Shown piece by piece: positions 59,071 to 64,000 of a stretch of 64,000 bases of DNA. This DNA comes from Kuafuiihalomonas sp039024635 (GTDB lineage: Bacteria > Myxococcota > Kuafuiibacteriia > Kuafuiibacteriales > Kuafuiibacteriaceae). Made by a program: the position numbers and the translations under genes. How positions within the stretch are numbered: position 1 is the stretch's first letter; every line of letters starts with the position of its first letter. The DNA lies in the NCBI GenBank assembly GCA_039024635.1, contig JBCCQA010000030.1, positions 5,594-69,593 of the forward strand. The letters are read 5' to 3'. Under the pieces are notes generated by a model. The model was not told the origin of the DNA. It worked only from the letters and a program-made list of their open reading frames with translations, and did not search any database.

Positions 59071-60410
59071 CGGGCCACCTTTCCACCTCGAAGTCGGTCG
59101 AGTACCGCCCTGGCAGCATCGACGTTCACCTCCTGGGCGTCGGCGATCGCCTCGCTCACTCGAGGAATCTCATCGCCCTCGGCGCCGGCAGCAACGGATA
59201 CGTTGCGGGCGTGAAGACGCATATGTCCGCTTTGGATGCCTTCTGCCGCCAGGGCTCGAAGGGCGCCCAGGTTTTGGGCCAAGCCCACGCTCGCCGCCAG
59301 CTCACCTAGGTCCTTGGCCGAAGTGATGTCCGCCAGGTCGAAGCTGGCCTGGACTGCGGGGTGGGTCTTGATGACGCCCCCCACTGTACCCACGGCCATG
59401 GGAAGAGTCATTTCGCCGTGCAGTCCATCGGCTCGGACGCGCCAGCGAGCGAGCGCGGTATAGCGGCCCTCCCGGGCCGCAAAGGCGTGGGCACCGGCCT
59501 CGACCGCCCTCCAGTCCTGGCCCAGCGCGATCAGCACCGCGTCGATCCCGTTCATGATCCCTTTGTTGTGGGTGGCGGCCCGGTACGGGTCACGCTCGGC
59601 AAAAACCGAGGCTTCTTCGATGCCGCGAGCCAGGGCTTCGCCGCTGTCGGCACCTCGATTCTCCAGGCTTTCGAAGGGTACCCGACCTCGAACGGTGACG
59701 GTGCGGCCGTCGCTCAAGTTGGACAGGATGCGGAGCCTCGCTCGACCGCCCGACACGCTCTCCAAGCGTGGCGCCAAGCTCTCGCACATCGAGTTGATGG
59801 CGTTGGCGCCCATGGCGTCTCGAACGTCGACCATCAAGTGGACGATCATCATGGGCCCCGAAGGGTCGTCTTCGCCCAGCGGAGCCAGGTGCCGAACTTC
59901 GATGGAGCGCGCACCTCCGCCGACCGCGGTCAAACGTCGGCGCCCGCCGTTGGCCATGGCCAAGAGGTCCAGTGCCGCGTGCTGGATGGCCCTCTCGGCC
60001 GCCTCGGCGTCAGGAACGTCCAGGAGCTGGATTTGCCCGATCATCATGGCCTCGGTGGATTGGGCATGAACGCCTCCTCCGGACCGCAGGAGTTTCGCCG
60101 CGAAGCTGGCGGCCGCGATGACCGAAGGTTCTTCGACCACCATCGGCGCCACGCGGGCCTGCCCATTCAGCAGAAGGTTCGTGCAGATGCCGAGGGGTAG
60201 ACCAAAGACGCCAATGGCGTTCTCCACCATCTGATCCGCCGCACCTTCGGAGAGCGCGGTGACCAGCTTCTCCATCTGGGCTTCGGTCAGGCCGAGGATC
60301 TTCTGAAGTCGGTCCCGCCGTTCCTGCAGAGAAAAACGATGGAAACCGGAAAGTCCGCTACTCAGCTCCTCGCTCGACACGCGCTCCGCCCTCAAACGCG
60401 CGGTTAGCAT
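59067..60410 (-). CDS. mvaA: HMG-CoA reductase (class II)
   Basis: A 447-residue class II 3-hydroxy-3-methylglutaryl-CoA reductase. Motifs are ENAIGVFGLPLGI, EEPSVIAAAS (catalytic Glu), DVRDAMGANAIN (NAD(P) and CoA region), THNKGIMNGIDA (catalytic Lys near residue 280), and GHMRLHA with the catalytic His. It makes mevalonate, so the organism uses the mevalonate pathway for isoprenoids. Its stop overlaps the start of the polyprenyl-squalene synthase by ATGA, which links the two steps. The rest of the mevalonate pathway is outside the window. It diverges from the class III aminotransferase with 137 bp between starts. Confidence 0.95.
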   Translation of the reverse strand: MLTARLRAERVSSEELSSGLSGFHRFSLQERRDRLQKILGLTEAQMEKLVTALSEGAADQMVENAIGVFGLPLGICTNLLLNGQARVAPMVVEEPSVIAAASFAAKLLRSGGGVHAQSTEAMMIGQIQLLDVPDAEAAERAIQHAALDLLAMANGGRRRLTAVGGGARSIEVRHLAPLGEDDPSGPMMIVHLMVDVRDAMGANAINSMCESLAPRLESVSGGRARLRILSNLSDGRTVTVRGRVPFESLENRGADSGEALARGIEEASVFAERDPYRAATHNKGIMNGIDAVLIALGQDWRAVEAGAHAFAAREGRYTALARWRVRADGLHGEMTLPMAVGTVGGVIKTHPAVQASFDLADITSAKDLGELAASVGLAQNLGALRALAAEGIQSGHMRLHARNVSVAAGAEGDEIPRVSEAIADAQEVNVDAARAVLDRLRGGKVAR

Positions 60411-60547
60411 GATGGTAGGTCCACAGGTAGAACATCGTCCTCCGTGATCCGCGCTTCATGGATGGCCGCAATCCGGTCCTGATAGTGGCAATCCCTGCTG
60501 CGGAGGCCGGACTGGACAGGGCCTTTCGGAGGGTTCAACACGGAGCC

Positions 60548-61942
60548 ATGACGGGCTTCATCGGACCCCTCGTCGAGCAGCGAGGTCGGGAGAAGTTTCG
60601 ATTGCACGAAACCCATCTGAACGGGCAGCTCGTGAAAGTTCTTCGTACCATTGGGTACGATCGCCACTATGTCCGGGCCGAGGGTGCGTACCTGTATGAC
60701 GAGGATGGAGCACGTTATCTCGACCTTTTGAGCGGCTTTGGCACCTTCGCGCTGGGCAGGAATCACCCGACGGTCCGGGACGCCCTGCAGGAGGTCCTGA
60801 ACGCCGAGATGCCCAATCTGGTGCAGCTGGACGTTTCACCGCTGAGCGGTTTGTTGGCCGAGGCCTTGGTGGAGACCATGCCTTCCTCCCGCTTGTGCAA
60901 GGTCTTCTTCGCCAACTCCGGAACCGAAACCGTGGAAGGGGCCATCAAATTCGCCCGCTACGCCACCCGCCGAAGTGGGGTCCTTTACCTGGATCACGCT
61001 TACCACGGCCTCACCTATGGGGCCCTTTCGATGAACGGGGAAGCCATCTTCAAGAGCGGCTTTGGGCCCCTCCTCGATGACGTACGCCAGGTGCCGATGA
61101 ACGATCTGGACGTTCTGGAGCAGGCGCTTCGCAAGAAGGACGTTGCCTGCCTGATGGTCGAGCCCATCCAAGGAAAAGGCGTCAATATCCCGGAAGACGA
61201 CTACCTGCCCGAGGCGGCACGGCTCTGTCGGAAGTACGGGACCCTCTTCGTCGTCGACGAGGTCCAAACCGGTCTGGGTCGGACGGGGAAGATGTGGGCC
61301 ATCGAGCATTGGGGCGTGGAGCCCGACATGCTCCTGACGGCCAAAGCGCTGTCCGGAGGCCACGTCCCCGTGGGGGCCATTGTCAGCACGGCCGCCGTCT
61401 TCGACAAGATGTTCGACCGTATGGATCGGGCGGTGGTCCATGGCTCGACTTTCGGAAAGAACAACATGGCCATGGCCGCGGGCCTGGCTACGCTGCGAGT
61501 CCTGAAGGAAGAGCGGCTGGTCGAGAACGCCGCGGCCCGCGGGGCCCAGCTCATGGCCGACCTTCGTCCCTTCGTCGACAAATACGACTTCGTGAAGGAC
61601 GTTCGGGGCAAGGGCTTGATGGTGGGGATCCAGTTTGGGTCTCCAAAGAGTCTCAAGCTGAAGGCTGCATGGTCGCTCTTGTCTCGAGCTAATCCGGGCC
61701 TCTTTTGTCAAATGGTCCTCATTCCGCTCTTCAAGGATCATCACGTCCTGGCCCAGGTGGCCGGGAACGAGACTCCGGTCATCAAGCTCCTTCCTCCGCT
61801 GGTCGTGAACGAAAGCGACGTCCGCTGGACCCTGCAGGCTCTCGACGAGACGATCGCCGCTTGCCACAAGGTTCCCGGGGCGATCTGGGAGCTGGGGACC
61901 ACCTTGGCCGGCCATGCCATGAGCGCCCGGCGAGCATCCTGA
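60548..61942 (+). CDS. Class III PLP-dependent aminotransferase (HpnO-like candidate)
   Basis: A 464-residue fold-type I aminotransferase. ANSGTETVEGAIKFAR binds PLP phosphate, VVDEVQTGLGRTG is the signature region, and LLTAKALSGGHVPVGA carries the Schiff-base Lys. Members include ornithine/GABA aminotransferases and HpnO, which makes aminobacteriohopanetriol. HpnO identity is suggested only by the neighbouring squalene synthase and the HpnL-like gene. The ATG at 60548 starts 7 bases after GGAG; the frame extends to 60458 without support. The sulfotransferase starts 7 bp downstream. The amino donor and acceptor are unknown. Confidence 0.85.
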   Translation: MTGFIGPLVEQRGREKFRLHETHLNGQLVKVLRTIGYDRHYVRAEGAYLYDEDGARYLDLLSGFGTFALGRNHPTVRDALQEVLNAEMPNLVQLDVSPLSGLLAEALVETMPSSRLCKVFFANSGTETVEGAIKFARYATRRSGVLYLDHAYHGLTYGALSMNGEAIFKSGFGPLLDDVRQVPMNDLDVLEQALRKKDVACLMVEPIQGKGVNIPEDDYLPEAARLCRKYGTLFVVDEVQTGLGRTGKMWAIEHWGVEPDMLLTAKALSGGHVPVGAIVSTAAVFDKMFDRMDRAVVHGSTFGKNNMAMAAGLATLRVLKEERLVENAAARGAQLMADLRPFVDKYDFVKDVRGKGLMVGIQFGSPKSLKLKAAWSLLSRANPGLFCQMVLIPLFKDHHVLAQVAGNETPVIKLLPPLVVNESDVRWTLQALDETIAACHKVPGAIWELGTTLAGHAMSARRAS

Positions 61943-61949
61943 GAGCATC

Positions 61950-63095
61950 ATGGGTGATCCTCGAGCCGCCTCGCCCTCGGAGCAGGCGAGGCTTTTTCTG
62001 ACCAACTGGCTGTTCAGCCCCTTGGATGGCGTGCGGCTTCAAGACTGGCTGCGTCTGCTCGCTCGGCACGGCGGGAGCATCCCACCTCGGTATTGGGCCA
62101 AGGTCGCTTTTACATCCGGAATGGGGGCCTTGAACTCGTTCATGGAGCCCATCGAGCGGCTTCGCTTCGAAGGGCGTCTGGCTCGCCAAAGGGTCGTAGC
62201 CCCGGTCTTCGTCCTTGGTCATCACCGAAGCGGGACGACCCACCTGTGGAACCTCCTCACCCAGGACCCCCGCTTCGCTTATCCGAGCATCCTGCAGGCC
62301 GTCTTTCCCCATACTTTCTTGTCCATGGAGCGGCTAGTTCGGGTGCTGGCCCGACCCTTCACCATCCGAAAGCGACCTCAGGACAATGTCGAGATAAACC
62401 CGGACAGTCCGGTGGAAGAGGAGCGAGCCCTGTGCGCGGCGACCTTTTGCTCCATTCAGATGGCCCGGCACTTTCCGGCTCGGCGCGCTCGCTTCGAAAA
62501 GTACCTGACCATGCGAGAGGCCCAAGAGGAGGAGCGAGTGGCTTGGAAGGACGCCTTCTCACACTTCGCGAGGAAGCTCGTTCTGCGGCACGGCGCCGAC
62601 CGGCGGCTCATATTCAAGTCGCCGGACCACACCGGCAAGATGAGACTCCTGCTGGAACTGTTCCCCGACGCTCGCTTCGTCCACATCCACCGGCACCCCT
62701 TCCGCGTCTTCAACTCGACCCTGAAGATGGAAAGGACCACCCAACCCATCTACGCCTACCAGACCGCTCGCAAAGAAGAGCTCGAGGACTTCGTGCTCTG
62801 GCGCTACCGGACCATGTATGACGCCTACTTCGAGGACGCGCCCAAAGTCCCCGAAGGCCAGCTAGCCGAGGTCTCCTTCGAAGACTTGGACGAGCGACCC
62901 GTCGAGACCATCGAGCAGATTTACCAGGCCCTCGGCTTGCCCGACTTCTCGGTGGCTCGATCCTCGCTCGAGGCCTATGTCGCCTCCCTGGCCGGCTACC
63001 GAAAGAACAGTTTCCCGGATCTGCCGCTCGATACCAAGGATCGGATCCGGCGGGCCTGGGAGCCCAGCTTCGAGCGCTGGGGCTACGCAGCGTGA
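61950..63095 (+). CDS. Sulfotransferase family protein
   Basis: A 381-residue PAPS-type sulfotransferase. GHHRSGTTHLWNLL is the 5'-phosphosulfate loop and HIHRHPFRVFNS the 3'-phosphate-binding segment. The LNWLFSPLDGVRL start and His/Arg-rich tail fit the Sulfotransferase_3 group. It transfers sulfate to an alcohol or amine; a lipid or sterol-like acceptor is possible in this context. It follows the aminotransferase by 7 bp and its stop overlaps the tmk start (GTGA), so the three genes form an operon. No PAPS synthesis gene is in the window. Confidence 0.86.
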   Translation: MGDPRAASPSEQARLFLTNWLFSPLDGVRLQDWLRLLARHGGSIPPRYWAKVAFTSGMGALNSFMEPIERLRFEGRLARQRVVAPVFVLGHHRSGTTHLWNLLTQDPRFAYPSILQAVFPHTFLSMERLVRVLARPFTIRKRPQDNVEINPDSPVEEERALCAATFCSIQMARHFPARRARFEKYLTMREAQEEERVAWKDAFSHFARKLVLRHGADRRLIFKSPDHTGKMRLLLELFPDARFVHIHRHPFRVFNSTLKMERTTQPIYAYQTARKEELEDFVLWRYRTMYDAYFEDAPKVPEGQLAEVSFEDLDERPVETIEQIYQALGLPDFSVARSSLEAYVASLAGYRKNSFPDLPLDTKDRIRRAWEPSFERWGYAA

Positions 63096-63673
63096 CTTCC
63101 CCTGGACGCCTTGTCGTGGTCGAGGGCATCGACGGTTCCGGCAAGTCGACCCTGGTTCATCGCCTGGCCGAGGCTCTGAAGACCCGGGGCATCGATGCTT
63201 TGGCCACCAAGGAGCCTACCGATGGGCCTCACGGAACCCGGATCCGGTCTTTGGCTGCGGCGGGAGAGCGGCTTCCGGTGGAAGAGGAGCTGGCCCTCTT
63301 CGAAAAGGACCGGGCGGCCCACACCCTCGGACTGGTGCGGCCCGCGCTGGCCGAAGGCCGTTGGGTCATCCAAGATCGAGGCTTTCACTCGACGGCCGCC
63401 TATCAAGGGGCTCGAGGCCTGGATCGGGACTGGATCCTACGGCGCAGCCGGGCCCTCGCACCCGAGCCCGACGTGCTGCTTTGGCTGGCCCTCCCCATCG
63501 AGGCCGCCCTAGCTCGGGTGGACGATCGGGGGGACCGGGACGCTTTTGAAGCTCAGCTCGAGGGGGTGGCAGCCTACTTCGCCGGCATGCCGGGTGCCCA
63601 TCGCGTCGATGCCTCGGCGTCTGCCGACGCCGTTCTGAAGCGCGCGCTGTCAGCGCTCGGGCTTCCGGTCTGA
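63092..63673 (+). CDS. tmk: Thymidylate kinase
   Basis: A 193-residue dTMP kinase. Walker A is EGIDGSGKST, TKEPTDGPHG is the substrate loop, and IQDRGFHSTAAYQG holds the DRx(F/Y) motif. The Arg-rich lid region (VDDRGDRD) matches the family. It phosphorylates dTMP to dTDP. The GTG start at 63092 overlaps the sulfotransferase stop by 4 bases, which is unusual company for an essential housekeeping gene. Its last 24 bp overlap the convergent membrane gene. Confidence 0.95.
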   Translation: MTSPGRLVVVEGIDGSGKSTLVHRLAEALKTRGIDALATKEPTDGPHGTRIRSLAAAGERLPVEEELALFEKDRAAHTLGLVRPALAEGRWVIQDRGFHSTAAYQGARGLDRDWILRRSRALAPEPDVLLWLALPIEAALARVDDRGDRDAFEAQLEGVAAYFAGMPGAHRVDASASADAVLKRALSALGLPV

Positions 63674-64000
63674 GACGCTGGCTGCGGTCCAGGCGGCGCG
63701 GCCCTCGACGAGCTGCCAAGCCAAGAGGCCGGGCAGGCCCAGGAGCAGCTCCCGGGCTCGGCGACACAGAGAGGCGGAGATCGCCATTGGGGCCGGTATC
63801 CCAAAGAGCGCGCCGAGCAGGACGAAGGACCCTTCCTGGGCACCCAGCGCTCCGGGGATCATGAAGGCGCCCGCTCGCAGCACTTGGCCCAAGGATTCAA
63901 TCACCAGGGCCTCGATCAGGCTGAGCTCCGCGCCCGACCACTGCAGGGCCCACCAGATCTCCACCGTGAGCAGAAAGCGGAAGCCGGTGTGGCAGAGCAC
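63650..64000 (-). CDS. HpnL/lysyl-PG-synthase-like membrane flippase (partial)
   Basis: The C-terminal 116 visible residues of a multi-pass membrane protein; the frame runs to the window edge, and the GTG there is probably internal. The stretch AFMIPGALGAQEGSFVLLGALFG and the following ARELLLGLPGLLAWQL resemble the HpnL and flippase-like domain family (UPF0104/LPG synthase membrane region). HpnL proteins work in hopanoid transport; others in the family flip lipids. With the neighbouring HMG-CoA reductase and squalene synthase this hints at a hopanoid-related locus. The last 24 bp overlap tmk. Confidence 0.75.
   Translation of the reverse strand: MLCHTGFRFLLTVEIWWALQWSGAELSLIEALVIESLGQVLRAGAFMIPGALGAQEGSFVLLGALFGIPAPMAISASLCRRARELLLGLPGLLAWQLVEGRAAWTAASVSDRKPER

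Noticed and set aside
56938..59214. 758-residue plus-strand open frame
   Set aside because: Antisense to the polyprenyl-squalene synthase, whose motifs are intact; no recognisable domain.
60490..60510. TGGCA...TGC sequence resembling a sigma-54 promoter
   Set aside because: The GG to GC distance does not match the required 10 nt, so it is not a -24/-12 element.
1..64000. tRNA, rRNA, CRISPR arrays, insertion sequences, prophage genes
   Set aside because: No cloverleaf, no spaced repeat array and no transposase or integrase motif were seen in any gap; tRNA detection by eye is limited.

Overview
The window is GC-rich chromosomal DNA with about 50 tightly packed protein-coding genes. Start and stop codons often overlap (ATGA or GTGA), and GTG and TTG starts are common. 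No rRNA, tRNA, CRISPR array, insertion sequence or prophage was found. The gene content suggests a marine or salt-exposed member of the Myxococcota (former Deltaproteobacteria). Pointers are a sigma-54 activator, cytosolic hybrid and TPR kinases, mevalonate/squalene genes, three large repeat lipoproteins of a myxobacterial type, and glycine betaine synthesis from glycine. This placement is inferred from gene families only.

Layout. 1-4.7 kb: end of a sigma-54 regulator, a methyltransferase, then on the minus strand a membrane-anchored P-loop NTPase and an MscS channel that look like a split MscK-type channel. 4.8-6.05 kb: two thioredoxin-fold lipoproteins. 6.2-8.5 kb (minus): GNAT, PlsC-like acyltransferase, M14 carboxypeptidase. 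8.5-13.2 kb: cardiolipin synthase, FeS-type photolyase, purEK. 13.3-18.0 kb: the two betaine methyltransferases, a D-2-hydroxyglutarate-type dehydrogenase, serA and a MazG-like enzyme. Together these can run 3-phosphoglycerate to serine to glycine to betaine, with outside enzymes. 18.05-23.1 kb: methylmalonyl-CoA mutase (small and large subunits) and its MeaB GTPase. A THI5/NMT1-fold protein follows.

24.2-30.5 kb: metal permease with HMA tail, GroES-like protein, SDR, AlkA-like glycosylase, speD-speE, Atm1-like ABC exporter. 30.5-42 kb: two MFS carriers, a fatty acyl-AMP ligase, a hybrid histidine kinase, a hydrolase, an ATP-dependent DNA ligase, a quinone oxidoreductase, and a CoA-transferase fused to a GNAT domain. 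42.1-50.7 kb (minus): three adjacent giant lipoproteins, each with eight Cys-flanked EF-hand-like repeats, 24 in all. 50.9-56.7 kb: cupin-GNAT fusion, Fur family regulator, alpha-carbonic anhydrase lipoprotein, TPR kinase with an eroded ATPase domain, VWA lipoprotein. 56.7-56.95 kb: a 100-bp tandem repeat. 57-64 kb: HMG-CoA reductase and a polyprenyl synthase/squalene synthase fusion, diverging from a class III aminotransferase, a sulfotransferase and thymidylate kinase. The window ends in a flippase-like gene resembling HpnL, which hints at a triterpenoid/hopanoid-type lipid locus.

Three things stand out. (1) The split MscK/NTPase pair may be an undescribed gated channel system. (2) The EF-hand/Cys repeat lipoprotein triad looks like a calcium-binding surface system. 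(3) A TAG-type -10 hexamer sits 5-9 nt before many start codons, which suggests widespread leaderless transcription. No stretch over 300 bases lacks a gene; the largest gap (56695-56973) is mostly the tandem repeat.
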